This document shows, in pieces, positions 32,948 to 42,051 of a stretch of DNA of 47,596 nucleotides. Source of the stretch: a virus. The stretch lies in IMG/VR virus record IMGVR_UViG_3300025921_000691, positions 1-47,596 of that record, one strand, 5' to 3'. Below the pieces are notes generated by a model, which was given only the letters and a program-made list of their open reading frames with translations, was not told the DNA's origin and did not search any database. A program made the position numbers and the translations under genes. How positions within the stretch are numbered: position 1 is the stretch's first letter; every line of letters begins with the position of its first letter.

Positions 32948-33715
32948 ATGAAAAAAATTATTTACCATAAAAACAAATCTTTTCTTCTTCCGGAAACGCC
33001 GGAAGAGTTAACCGGTAAACAATTCATCCTGATTGCCGGACTGTTGCACCAGGAATACACAACAGCGCTCAAAGCAAGCCTCTCAGCGTTGCGTATTCTG
33101 GCCGGGATGTCACGCTGGAAGTTTTTACGGCTTTCTGGGGAGGTTAAATTGAACAGTTTGGAGCATGTGCAATGGATTTTTGACAAAATCAGCATCACCA
33201 AAAATTTAATTCCTGTTTATAAAAATTTTTATGGCCCTGCAGAAGAATTGAATAACATGACACTCGCAGAATTCCATTTTGCCGAAAAATATTATTCACA
33301 GATAAAAGGAGAAAATTATGGCGCACTTCCCCATCTTATTGCGACGATCTATCGAAAGTCAAAGCCAGCGTATGATAAAAAGCTGGATAAAGATGGGGAC
33401 GTCCGCCAAAAATTTAATTCTAATGTCGTTGATTTTTATGCAAAGCAGATCGCCAAGTGGCCGGCGGCTGTAAAGTTTGCCATTCTTATTTTTTACGATT
33501 CATGCCGCGATCAGATTGCCAATGATAATAAAGAAATTTTTTCAGGAACCGGCGAAGGCGATGGATTGGGAATGTATTCCGTGATGCGCGGACTGGCCGG
33601 CCCAAAATTCGGCGAAATAGAAAAAGTGGAAGACATGCTGTTGCATAATGCATTGCTGGAATTGAATCTGATTCGGGACGAGGAAAAGGAATTGGAAAGA
33701 CTTTCAAAAAAATAA
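32948..33715 (+). CDS. Hypothetical structural-module protein
   Basis: A 255-aa soluble protein (MKKIIYHKNKSFLLPETPEE) with helical repeats and a C-terminal EDMLLHNALLELNLIRDEEK segment. Its ATG follows the previous stop codon with no gap. Tail assembly chaperones sit in similar places in other phages, but nothing in the sequence confirms this. Confidence 0.6.
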   Translation: MKKIIYHKNKSFLLPETPEELTGKQFILIAGLLHQEYTTALKASLSALRILAGMSRWKFLRLSGEVKLNSLEHVQWIFDKISITKNLIPVYKNFYGPAEELNNMTLAEFHFAEKYYSQIKGENYGALPHLIATIYRKSKPAYDKKLDKDGDVRQKFNSNVVDFYAKQIAKWPAAVKFAILIFYDSCRDQIANDNKEIFSGTGEGDGLGMYSVMRGLAGPKFGEIEKVEDMLLHNALLELNLIRDEEKELERLSKK

Positions 33716-33759
33716 ATTATACAGGTTTGGACGACCTTAAAAAATCCACTAAGAATACC

Positions 33760-33990
33760 ATGAGAGCAAAATTTAAAATTGTAAACATTCAGAGGGGCGA
33801 AACTTCGGAGCTTCTAAAGTTTTCTGCTGTTTGTGCAGATAATTACGGCGAACATGGCGAAAATGAAGATAACGATTTCGCCAGATATACGCCTTATGGA
33901 GAACTTTCAATGAGTGTTACAAACCCTGATCTGTTGGGTAAGTTTAATGAAGGCGAAAAATATTATTTAGACTTTACGAAAGCTGAATAA
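33760..33990 (+). CDS. Small conserved phage protein
   Basis: 76 aa from the ATG at 33760 (MRAKFKIVNIQRGE), preferred to a TTG eleven codons upstream. The ending MSVTNPDLLGKFNEGEKYYL followed by DFTKAE is recognisable from many small Bacteroidota prophage proteins. A beta-rich fold is likely. Function unknown. Confidence 0.68.
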   Translation: MRAKFKIVNIQRGETSELLKFSAVCADNYGEHGENEDNDFARYTPYGELSMSVTNPDLLGKFNEGEKYYLDFTKAE

Positions 33991-34034
33991 TTTAAAAGGT
34001 AAAGTAATGAGTTAACTGTAGTAAACCAACAAAT

Positions 34035-34550
34035 ATGGGCACTTTCAAATCAAAAGAAGATTACCTGAAGCAACTCTGCATCGATCATCCAGATGTGGCG
34101 TATGGATCTGTTGTGAATGGCGTTACCAGGAATAGTTTTTTCCGGATGAATGCCGATGAAGAATTGCTCGCAGCCACGGTTGCAAATATTTCTTATCCTG
34201 CGGTGGGTTACGTGTCGCTTCGTGGAAAATTAAAAGATACAGATAATCAACTGCTCGACATCAGGCATTCATTTTCAAACGCCTGGCTTTTCATCCAGCA
34301 CGTTTCAATGATCACAGTTACCGACGGTTTTACAGATGCCATCCAGGAATGCTACGATCAAACATTTTCTATCGTGGAAGATTTCATAAAAATGATGAAA
34401 GATGATTTTGAAGCAAACGGCAGTTGCGGCGCTTTTCAAAATTTTGACCTCAATAAAATTAGTTATGAGATGGTTGGCCCAGTGTTCGAAAATGAATATG
34501 GTTGGTATCTCTATTTCGATGACGAGCAAAAAGCGAGCAGAATAATTTAA
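34035..34550 (+). CDS. Hypothetical phage protein
   Basis: A 171-aa acidic soluble protein (MGTFKSKEDYLKQLCIDHPD). Visible parts: FSNAWLFIQHVSMITVTDGF and a C-terminal NEYGWYLYFDDEQ. It lies within the portal-tail operon. No family recognised. Confidence 0.6.
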   Translation: MGTFKSKEDYLKQLCIDHPDVAYGSVVNGVTRNSFFRMNADEELLAATVANISYPAVGYVSLRGKLKDTDNQLLDIRHSFSNAWLFIQHVSMITVTDGFTDAIQECYDQTFSIVEDFIKMMKDDFEANGSCGAFQNFDLNKISYEMVGPVFENEYGWYLYFDDEQKASRII

Positions 34551-34562
34551 AAATTTTCAATA

Positions 34563-35015
34563 ATGGTATACGATAGCAAACCTGACACACTACTGCATAT
34601 AAAAAGAGTAGCACAATTATTAACAGAAGCTGCATCAGAACTTATTCGCAGGGCAAATGTTCATGATCAGTCAAAACTTGAAAGTCCTGAGAAAGAGTTC
34701 TTTGATGAATTTACCCCAAAATTAGCAGGCAGCACTTACGGCAGTGATGAGTATAAGGATTTTTTAAAAAAGTTGAAAAATGGGCTGGATCATCATTATA
34801 AAAATAATTCGCATCATCCGGAACACTATAAAAATGGTGTGAATGGGTTCGATTTATTTGATTTATTGGAAATGTTTTTCGATTGGAAGGCGGCTGGTGA
34901 AAGGCATGATAATGGAAATATTTATAAAAGTATCAAATTCAATAAAGAAAGATTTTCTCTGTCAGATCAGACGGTTTCAATTTTTGAAAATACTGCCAAA
35001 AGACTAGGCTGGTAG
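34563..35015 (+). CDS. DUF5662-like protein with HD-type motifs
   Basis: A 150-aa protein with HIKRVAQLL, VHDQSK (HD pair), LDHHYKNNSHHPEHY and FDLLEMFFDW, matching the DUF5662 pattern found in phages. The His/Asp arrangement is like that of small HD-domain phosphohydrolases, which act on nucleotides. No experimental role is known to me. It is inserted among tail genes and may be a metabolic moron. Confidence 0.72.
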   Translation: MVYDSKPDTLLHIKRVAQLLTEAASELIRRANVHDQSKLESPEKEFFDEFTPKLAGSTYGSDEYKDFLKKLKNGLDHHYKNNSHHPEHYKNGVNGFDLFDLLEMFFDWKAAGERHDNGNIYKSIKFNKERFSLSDQTVSIFENTAKRLGW

Positions 35016-35037
35016 GTCAAAACAACTAACGTAAATT

Positions 35038-36936
35038 ATGAAAATTTCACAGCGGCCATATAAATTTTGTTTCAGCAAAAACCCGGTGCAGTACACTTTT
35101 GCAGAAATCACCAACTATGCTGATGACGGTTGTTATTTGCTGATCCGGATCTACAAAAGAGATATCGGCGGCGCCAATGAAATGTTGCTGTATGAAGAGC
35201 AAATCAAACCGCTTTCAGCAACGGTTGTTTATGATATGGCTTCCATCGTTGAATCTGCCCTGGAATATTCCATGCCCAATTTCGCAGGATCTCTTTTGCA
35301 AGCTGGCGGCAACATCAAAGAATTTTATGTATCATTTGCCACCATCACGGATGCAGCGCCCACAGCCACTTACACCAGCGATGCGGCAAATTTTATTTGT
35401 GCAATAAAAGGTGGCATTCCGCAACCTCAATGGGATTGGAATAATTATTTCATCAATTACGTTGCTGCCAACAAACCGTTTTTAACCTGGCAGCCAAATA
35501 ACCGGTTCATCGGATTGAACGATTCTTTTTTCATTTCATTCCTCAATTCGCTGGCCACCGTTACGCTGGCATTGATCGTTGATGTGGAATATATTGATGG
35601 CACAACTGATCAGGTAATTACCAATTTCACTGACAGTAATAAAGTTTTATATCACATCCAGGCCGGCCCTGATCAGCTTGGTTTAAATGCACTGCACGCT
35701 GATAAAAGATTGTACAAATATTCGCTGTCAATTGTCAGCGCTGCCAATCATGCCACGGTGTTTGTGAACCCTTATACTTATTACATCGATTACCGGAAAT
35801 TTTACAACACAAAATTTCTTCATTATTATAATTCACTTGGCGGCGTTGAAGCTGTACGCATCAATGGATTTATTGAAACCACCGCCGATGTTACGTTTAC
35901 AGATTCAGAAAGGTTTGGTGGCAATGTGATCATTGGCGCACCAAATTCTGAAGAATACATTCAAACCGCCAAAAGCAAAACAGATTCTTTCAAAGGCGAT
36001 TCCGGTTTTATTTTCACCGCAAAAGAGCAGGATGTTTTTCAGGAAATTTTATTGAGCCGTTTTGCCTGGGAAAGGATCATTGGCAAAAACTGGCGCATCT
36101 ATGTGACCAATAAGTCAACATCGCTTCGCAAAACCTCTGATAAAACTTTCAACATTCCGCTCGAGTGGCGTTATTCATTTACAAACAGTGTTTATGCGCC
36201 TCTCATTGATTTGGGTGCCGGCGCGGATGGTACCGATTATTGTATTCCCGTTGATGTAGTTGGTTCACCGTCTCTTCCTGATGCAGTAGCCGGCGTGGCT
36301 TACAGCGCTTCGTTCACGCTCAGTGGCGATAGCCCAATTACTGTTGGCGATGTTTCGCCTGCATGGCTTTCAGCTTCTGTTACCGGCCATACGGTAAATG
36401 TTACCGGCACACCAGCCGCCGGCGATGTTGGAACAGAAATTCTTGTTTCTATTGAATTATTAAACTGCTCAGCAGCAACAAAAATTTTTACAGATACAAT
36501 CAAAGTTTCGTGTGTCGCCTTCGCAGGATCTACCATTTTCCCAATCGCTCATTTGGATGTTGATTACGCTTTCAGCATTCCGCTCAGTGGTATCGCACCA
36601 TTTACACTTACGGCCTTTGATGGCCCATCTTGGATGGCCGCTGAGGTAGTTGATGATCATATTGATTTCACTGGCACGCCCGACACCGTCGATCCTTCCG
36701 TTCCAATTTCATTCACGATCAGCAGCTGCACCAGCCTGGATTATTCCAGTACGATGAGCGTACAGGATTCTTGTGAGGAATGGTATAACAATTCAGGAGA
36801 CACACAATTCAGCGTGCAGTATTATCCGTGCGGCAGCGATACACAAGTCACTGTCGATGTTCCCAATGGCGCCTCTATTTGTGGCAAAACAGTTACAAAC
36901 GGCGGATTCTTAACCAAGTTGGGTTATTGTTTTTAA
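35038..36936 (+). CDS. Tail protein with two Ig-like domains
   Basis: A 632-aa protein. The first ~400 residues are a beta-rich tail module (MKISQRPYKFCFSKNPVQYT). Two Ig-like (He_PIG/cadherin-type) domains follow, at about 410-485 (LPDAVAGVAYSASFTLSG) and 495-570 (FPIAHLDVDYAFSIPLSG), with the typical TGTP ends. A Cys-containing C-terminal domain closes the protein. Ig-like domains on tail proteins bind carbohydrates weakly. A tail-tip or baseplate part is likely. Confidence 0.75.
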   Translation: MKISQRPYKFCFSKNPVQYTFAEITNYADDGCYLLIRIYKRDIGGANEMLLYEEQIKPLSATVVYDMASIVESALEYSMPNFAGSLLQAGGNIKEFYVSFATITDAAPTATYTSDAANFICAIKGGIPQPQWDWNNYFINYVAANKPFLTWQPNNRFIGLNDSFFISFLNSLATVTLALIVDVEYIDGTTDQVITNFTDSNKVLYHIQAGPDQLGLNALHADKRLYKYSLSIVSAANHATVFVNPYTYYIDYRKFYNTKFLHYYNSLGGVEAVRINGFIETTADVTFTDSERFGGNVIIGAPNSEEYIQTAKSKTDSFKGDSGFIFTAKEQDVFQEILLSRFAWERIIGKNWRIYVTNKSTSLRKTSDKTFNIPLEWRYSFTNSVYAPLIDLGAGADGTDYCIPVDVVGSPSLPDAVAGVAYSASFTLSGDSPITVGDVSPAWLSASVTGHTVNVTGTPAAGDVGTEILVSIELLNCSAATKIFTDTIKVSCVAFAGSTIFPIAHLDVDYAFSIPLSGIAPFTLTAFDGPSWMAAEVVDDHIDFTGTPDTVDPSVPISFTISSCTSLDYSSTMSVQDSCEEWYNNSGDTQFSVQYYPCGSDTQVTVDVPNGASICGKTVTNGGFLTKLGYCF

Positions 36937-36949
36937 AAAGAAAAATTGA

Positions 36950-38701
36950 ATGTTAGCAATCCAGGTAAATAACGAATTTATAGATCTTCCGGCGCAGATT
37001 TCACTGGAACTGGAAAGGAATAATCCTTTCCTTTCTGATGATGATATCCAGGGACAGTTTAGTTTGGGCTTAACTATTCGCTACACGGAAAAAAATTACC
37101 GGTTGCTGCAGTACATCGGCAATTTTTATAAGACAAATTCAAAATATACCGTTGATGCAGCAATTTACGACGCTGGCATTTTTCGTTATGCCGGCAAACT
37201 CGTGATCACGCAGCATCAATCCAATATGAACAATATTGAACAAACGGTTTGGACGGGATTTTTTACCATCGGATCTTCTTCATTTTTACAAAGCATCCAG
37301 GATGTTCTTTTGCAGGATGTGGATTTTGGCGGTGAGCGAACTTTTAATTATACTACATCAGACCCTGATGATGGATCCGGTGGCTTTTGGCAACACATTC
37401 ATGCGGCAGTTGTGCCCGATGCTTTTCCTTATTGTTTTTATCCGATTAATAACGAAGGCTGGGCGCCCGATTATATCTCTCTTAAATGGATGAATCCTTT
37501 TCTTGCCGATACGCAGGAATTCGATTCGATCTTCAACGCTGTAACACTTTGCCCGGCGCTTTATCTGTCGTTTGTTTTAAATAAAATCTTCGAAAATTTC
37601 GGTTGGAAGTTAAGCGGCGAAATATTGAATGACACCGGATTTAAAAAAATAACAATCCCATCTTTCCAGGCAATTAATTGGTGCACTTTTACGAGAATGG
37701 CGCAACAGATAGTTTCCGTAAATCCGCGACCTGTAATTACGTTCGACCTTGCCGATCATGTACCGCCAGATGTTACCATCGGTTCTTTTTTGGTATCGCT
37801 GAAAAATAGAATGGGATGGTATTTTGAATTTGATTCCGGCACAAAAACCGCCTATCTGCACGGCTATCAAAAAATAATCGATGCTTCGGTAAAAGATTGG
37901 ACAAAATATGTACAGTCAAACTATACCAGCGATTATACAGATCCGGCGAAAATTTATTCATTAGTCAATAATATAGATTCGAGCGATGAATTTCCTGTAT
38001 TAAAAGAAATTGACGAGTCCGCCATTGTAAGGGTGAATTCGGTTGGTGATCTACCTTCACCAACAGCGGCCAATGAAGATCTAATCGGTTATGTTTTTTT
38101 AGATAACTCTTACTATCAATGCCAGTTAACACCCGATTCCGATCCTCCCACTTTCGAATGGGTATTTTATGCGCACAATATTGGCGATTATCAACAGCAG
38201 CCGGATTTTGATACTACAATAGAATCTGACATCAGCACGATGCCAACGCTATTGATGCTTTACGGCACCGGCAACAGTGCTAAGGTGCCGGTTTGTAGTC
38301 AGCCAGGCAATTTCAGATCGAATGTTAGCCCATGGGCCGTTCGGTTTCTTTTTTACCACGGAATGTACCCTTCGACAAATGGGCAATTATATCCATTCGC
38401 CAGCTGCGATAATACAGCTATATCTGGCACGGATCCAACAGGCGCATGGGTACTTCCCTATCGACATGAGTTTGGTGTTGTAAACGACGGCACGTATGAT
38501 TACTGGTGGAAAGATTGGTTAAGATTATTGAGCATCCAGGACAGCAGAACATTCACACTGGCCCTGCCGGTTACGGAATTGAAAAAATTTTCTTTCAGTG
38601 ATATTATTTTCATCAACAACGTTTTTTTCGTCGCGCAATCCGTTAAAGAAATGCTGCCGTATAAAGATTTGATTGAAATGAAAATGAAAAGGATTTATTA
38701 A
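36950..38701 (+). CDS. Tail tip / baseplate protein candidate
   Basis: A 583-aa protein (MLAIQVNNEFIDLPAQISLE) rich in aromatic residues and beta structure. The first ~70 residues resemble the N-terminus of Bacteroidota tail proteins that bind the tube end (ELERNNPFLSDDDIQGQFSL). It lies directly after the Ig-domain tail protein and probably forms part of the same distal tail structure. No enzymatic motif seen. Confidence 0.65.
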   Translation: MLAIQVNNEFIDLPAQISLELERNNPFLSDDDIQGQFSLGLTIRYTEKNYRLLQYIGNFYKTNSKYTVDAAIYDAGIFRYAGKLVITQHQSNMNNIEQTVWTGFFTIGSSSFLQSIQDVLLQDVDFGGERTFNYTTSDPDDGSGGFWQHIHAAVVPDAFPYCFYPINNEGWAPDYISLKWMNPFLADTQEFDSIFNAVTLCPALYLSFVLNKIFENFGWKLSGEILNDTGFKKITIPSFQAINWCTFTRMAQQIVSVNPRPVITFDLADHVPPDVTIGSFLVSLKNRMGWYFEFDSGTKTAYLHGYQKIIDASVKDWTKYVQSNYTSDYTDPAKIYSLVNNIDSSDEFPVLKEIDESAIVRVNSVGDLPSPTAANEDLIGYVFLDNSYYQCQLTPDSDPPTFEWVFYAHNIGDYQQQPDFDTTIESDISTMPTLLMLYGTGNSAKVPVCSQPGNFRSNVSPWAVRFLFYHGMYPSTNGQLYPFASCDNTAISGTDPTGAWVLPYRHEFGVVNDGTYDYWWKDWLRLLSIQDSRTFTLALPVTELKKFSFSDIIFINNVFFVAQSVKEMLPYKDLIEMKMKRIY

Positions 38702-38720
38702 TCAAAAACAAACAAACATT

Positions 38721-38918
38721 ATGCTTACAATTATTGTCACTGCCTGGCTAACAATGTCTATTCTTCATGTTGCAAAAGAAAAAGCATCGCCCTATTCTTC
38801 TACCGGATTATTTCTGCTAATTGAATTCATTTTAGCACCTTATTTAATTGTCTCAGACTTGATTTCTGAGTATAAAGACTGGCAAAAAATTATTGATGAA
38901 AGAAAGAAGAGCCTATGA
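38721..38918 (+). CDS. Small membrane protein in the tail-terminase operon
   Basis: 65 aa with two hydrophobic segments (MLTIIVTAWLTMSILHVA and GLFLLIEFILAPYLIVSDLI) and a basic C-terminus. It overlaps the next gene by 4 bp (ATGA). Function unknown. Confidence 0.55.
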   Translation: MLTIIVTAWLTMSILHVAKEKASPYSSTGLFLLIEFILAPYLIVSDLISEYKDWQKIIDERKKSL

Positions 38919-39553
38919 ATTATGATTTAATAAAAAACTGGATTGCCGGAAAGCGAAATTTCACGGTCGGCACTGTTCTTTACAAAAGATATGGCGATGA
39001 TGAAGCATTGAAAATTCTATTCGAAAAAGGCAAAACGGATTACACAGAAAAGAAGCTGCTGGATGAATTAAAAAAGATTGTTGAACCGGTCGTGACGCTG
39101 CAGCGGACTGAACGATCAACAATGAACCACGAACCATTCCCTGAGTCTTCCAACAAAGTAATTCACTCCCTGCGCGAGCAATGGATGCCGCTTTATACCG
39201 AAATGAATTACAAGCGCCATGAACTGGATAAATTTTTAAATCAAAAAACAGATGCAGCAATGCGGCGCCGCGCAAAGCTGGCCATGGAAATTTTATCACT
39301 GGAAAAACAATGTATGGCCATCTGGCGTCAGCGTGATCATTACATCGGATTTGGAAAGTTACCGGGCCGGGAAAAAACCGAACCGGTTGTGGATCCCATG
39401 AAGGTGGTGGAACGATACAAAAACGTGCAGGGTTACATCCGTCGCTATAAAATGTATCTGCGAAAAAATCCCGCGGATGCGAGAAGCCAGGCGCTTTTAA
39501 AGGGATACGAATATGAATTTGAAACATTGAAAAAACAATGTGCACGAAAATAA
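38915..39553 (+). CDS. Hypothetical protein upstream of the terminase genes
   Basis: A 212-aa basic helical protein (MNYDLIKNWIAGKRNFTVGT). Residues around LREQWMPLYTEMNYKRHELD and a C-terminal YEFETLKKQCARK suggest a coiled-coil protein, possibly DNA-binding. It overlaps the zinc-finger gene by 16 bp. It could assist packaging. No family recognised. Confidence 0.6.
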   Translation: MNYDLIKNWIAGKRNFTVGTVLYKRYGDDEALKILFEKGKTDYTEKKLLDELKKIVEPVVTLQRTERSTMNHEPFPESSNKVIHSLREQWMPLYTEMNYKRHELDKFLNQKTDAAMRRRAKLAMEILSLEKQCMAIWRQRDHYIGFGKLPGREKTEPVVDPMKVVERYKNVQGYIRRYKMYLRKNPADARSQALLKGYEYEFETLKKQCARK

Positions 39554-39723
39554 AATATAACAAACGCGAAGCACAAACGGCGCTCAATTTTCTTCATTCA
39601 AAAAGAAAGTTTAAATGCCGCCGCGAAAAAAGATATTACCATTGCGATGATTGCAATGGCTGGCATTTAACCAGCAAAGATTTATACGACGATGAGAAAA
39701 CTGGAAAACAAAAACAGAGATAA
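39538..39723 (+). CDS. Small zinc-ribbon protein
   Basis: 61 aa with FKCRREKRYYHCDDCNGWHL, a Cys/His arrangement (C-x8-C-x2-C-x3-H) typical of small phage zinc-finger proteins. It overlaps neighbours on both sides (16 and 32 bp). Nucleic-acid binding in packaging or late regulation is plausible. Confidence 0.65.
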   Translation: MCTKIKYNKREAQTALNFLHSKRKFKCRREKRYYHCDDCNGWHLTSKDLYDDEKTGKQKQR

Positions 39724-40285
39724 TTTTGATGTGATCCGGGAACACGTTTCCGGCGAAAGCGATATCCCTTTAAATGAGATCCAGCAGAAGCAATTGAATC
39801 GTTGGAATTTCTATATCAATCTGAAACTGCAGGGACAAAAATCAACCGGCGATATTGTAAAAGAAATGATGAAGGCCTTTGGCGTAGAGCGTGCCACCTG
39901 CTTCAACGACATGGGTTATGCGGAAAGGCTTTTTGGCTATTCCGCTTCGTTAAATAAACGTTTCCGGATTGGTGCACGCATTGATTTTTTAGAAGAAAAA
40001 ATAAATGAATTGTGGAATCATGATACATACACTTTTCAGGAAGGCGAAGGCGAAGGAGATGCGATTCAGTTACATCTTGAAGACATCCAGGCAAGGCATG
40101 AACTGGCTGCCAAACTGGAAAACACCTTGCAAAAATATTACGACATCTATCCGGAAGCAAAACACAATAAATCACCACGGATCATCAATTATAATTTCAC
40201 CAAGAACGAATACAACATTGATGAATTACCAACCGAGCAGGAAGCCGTTGAGATCTTAAAAAAGGAGTTGGAAGATGGAAAGTAA
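39692..40285 (+). CDS. Terminase small subunit candidate
   Basis: A 197-aa helical protein immediately before, and overlapping by 11 bp, the large terminase gene. An N-terminal HTH-like part (QLNRWNFYINLKLQGQKSTG, VKEMMKAFGVERATCF) fits the DNA-recognition domain of small terminases, which bind the packaging site. The acidic patch EGEGEGDA sits in the middle. Assignment is mainly from position and size. Confidence 0.7.
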   Translation: MRKLENKNRDNFDVIREHVSGESDIPLNEIQQKQLNRWNFYINLKLQGQKSTGDIVKEMMKAFGVERATCFNDMGYAERLFGYSASLNKRFRIGARIDFLEEKINELWNHDTYTFQEGEGEGDAIQLHLEDIQARHELAAKLENTLQKYYDIYPEAKHNKSPRIINYNFTKNEYNIDELPTEQEAVEILKKELEDGK

Positions 40286-41816
40286 AGAAGTTTTTCTCAA
40301 CAAACCACAGGCCGACATTCACATTGTGAACGCGAATAAAACGTATATTCTATGGGCACGTGCTGGCGGTAAAACAAGTGGCGGTGAAGGGCCGCGAATC
40401 GTCCATCTATTCAATCAGATGCCTGGCGCCCAAATTGGATTTACAGCGCCATCTTATAAAATGGCATTTGGGCAAATATTGCCCAACGTGATCGGCTTTT
40501 TACAAAATGAAATGTTTCTGTTTGAAGGCGAAAATTATGTAATCGGGAAAAAACCGCCGGATGAATGGCCACAGCCTATCATACCGATATTTGATCACAA
40601 ATATGTATTGAGTTTTGATAACGGTTGCGCTATGCCGATACTCAGCCTGGAAGCCGAAGGCACTGGCAATGGTTTTAACCTGCAGGCGAATGTGGGCGAT
40701 GAAGCAAAATTCTTTAATGAAAAAAAATTAAAATCAGAAGTGATCCGCGCCATTCGTGGTGGAAGGGCACAATTCGGACACCTTCCAGAGTTTCAATCTC
40801 AATGGTATTTTACAGATAAATACAATGGCGATATTGAATGGCTGCTGGCAAAGCGGGATTTGATGGATATAAACCTGATCAATGCGGTGATCAGATTGCA
40901 ATTAGAAGTAAATGAAATGAAAATGAAAGGCGGTGTGGAACTGTACAAAAAAATAAATCAATATGAAACGCTGTTAACCAACATAAGGAAAAAACTTGTG
41001 TTCGTTTCAGAAGCCAGCGCGGAAGAAAATAGAGACGTTCTTGGCGATGATTTTTTTGTGAATCAAAAAGCAGACAGCACGCCGATTGAATATGATGTAT
41101 CTATTTTGAACAAAGATCCCGATCGCACTGAAAATTCTTTCTACCCTCAATTATCCGATGAAAATTTGTACGCTCAAAATATTGATGTGGATCCATCGCG
41201 GCCGCTCATTATTGCACTGGATTACCAGTGGCGTATTTCTCCCATTGCGTGCGCCCAAATCGCAGAACTTCCCGGAAAAAAAGAATTATCACTAAATTTC
41301 GTGTATAGCTGTCACACGCTGCATCCGGAAGGAATTTCCGAGGCAATTGATAAATGGTGCCACCATTTTCGGAATCATCCGACAAAGTTGGTTTACTATC
41401 TTTTTGACAAAACCGCCACTGGTAAAAATCCAACGGTGCAGCCATTTTATGAAACAGTTATTGAATGTTTGCGCAGGCATGATTGGGATGTCGTTGCGGA
41501 GCACATGGGCGAACCGCCGCGCCACGATGATAAATTTAAAAGCATCAACCGGCAGCTAAAAGGCGAAGAAAATACATTGCCGATCCGGATCAACAAACTT
41601 CGCAATCCTGATATGCTCACATCGATCCGCATGACAGCCGCACGCAAATACAACGGCAAAACAGCAAAGAATAAAGATGATGAAAAAAACCTGAGCAAAC
41701 CGGCAGTAAAATCAACCCATTTCAGCGATGTATTTGATATGGTAATTTATGGAACGCTGGATCTGAACCTGGTGCCGCATAATATGAATAGCGGATTTGG
41801 GATGATTATTTCTTAG
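40275..41816 (+). CDS. Terminase large subunit
   Basis: A 513-aa packaging motor. The ATPase has a Walker-A-like WARAGGKTSG (K33, T34). The C-terminal nuclease domain (about 300-500) shows the first acidic strand IIALDYQW, then LVYYLFDKTA and a C-terminal HFSDVFDMVIYGTLDL with the usual Asp residues of RNase-H-like terminase nucleases. It pumps DNA into the prohead and cuts it. It is the last gene of the portal operon, so the late region ends where many phages begin theirs. Its 3' end overlaps an opposing small gene by 11 bp. Confidence 0.88.
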   Translation: MESKEVFLNKPQADIHIVNANKTYILWARAGGKTSGGEGPRIVHLFNQMPGAQIGFTAPSYKMAFGQILPNVIGFLQNEMFLFEGENYVIGKKPPDEWPQPIIPIFDHKYVLSFDNGCAMPILSLEAEGTGNGFNLQANVGDEAKFFNEKKLKSEVIRAIRGGRAQFGHLPEFQSQWYFTDKYNGDIEWLLAKRDLMDINLINAVIRLQLEVNEMKMKGGVELYKKINQYETLLTNIRKKLVFVSEASAEENRDVLGDDFFVNQKADSTPIEYDVSILNKDPDRTENSFYPQLSDENLYAQNIDVDPSRPLIIALDYQWRISPIACAQIAELPGKKELSLNFVYSCHTLHPEGISEAIDKWCHHFRNHPTKLVYYLFDKTATGKNPTVQPFYETVIECLRRHDWDVVAEHMGEPPRHDDKFKSINRQLKGEENTLPIRINKLRNPDMLTSIRMTAARKYNGKTAKNKDDEKNLSKPAVKSTHFSDVFDMVIYGTLDLNLVPHNMNSGFGMIIS

Positions 41817-41907
41817 TGCCTCGGCGCCTGATGTCTCCGATCCAGATGTAAAGCCGCAGTCCAACGAACCAAAGAATAATTCCTGCGATGATTTTTAAAA
41901 TGGTCAT
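41806..41907 (-). CDS. 33-aa membrane peptide, convergent with terminase
   Basis: A short minus-strand frame translating to MTILKIIAGIILWFVGLRLY followed by IWIGDIRRRGTKK. One transmembrane helix with a positively charged tail. Its end overlaps the terminase 3' end by 11 bp. It is downstream of the DUF4468-like gene on the same strand, so it may belong to a lysogenic cargo operon. The composition is too membrane-like to be chance only, but the gene is unproven. Confidence 0.45.
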   Translation of the reverse strand: MTILKIIAGIILWFVGLRLYIWIGDIRRRGTKK

Positions 41908-41929
41908 ATAGAAATGATGACTGGTCCTT

Positions 41930-42024
41930 GCGATCAACAGCAACGAGTGCCGTGGAAGATACTTTCAATCTCTTGCCAGCCACCAGTAAGGTGGTTGACA
42001 CTCGTATAATAAACTGTTGATCGC
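41930..42024. repeat. Nested inverted-repeat element
   Basis: Three nested stems: GCGATCAACAG (41930-41940) with CTGTTGATCGC (42014-42024), perfect 11 bp; ACGAGTG (41943-41949) with CACTCGT (41999-42005), perfect 7 bp; and CCACC (41980-41984) with GGTGG (41990-41994). The whole would fold into one long branched hairpin of about 95 nt. It lies between the two leftward genes. Confidence 0.8.
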
Positions 42025-42051
42025 GAAACGAAGATAGTTATAAATTAAAAT

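Noticed and set aside
38961-39587. 208-codon minus-strand frame
   Set aside because: Shadow of the plus-strand gene at 38915-39553, which is packed with overlapping neighbours on the same strand.
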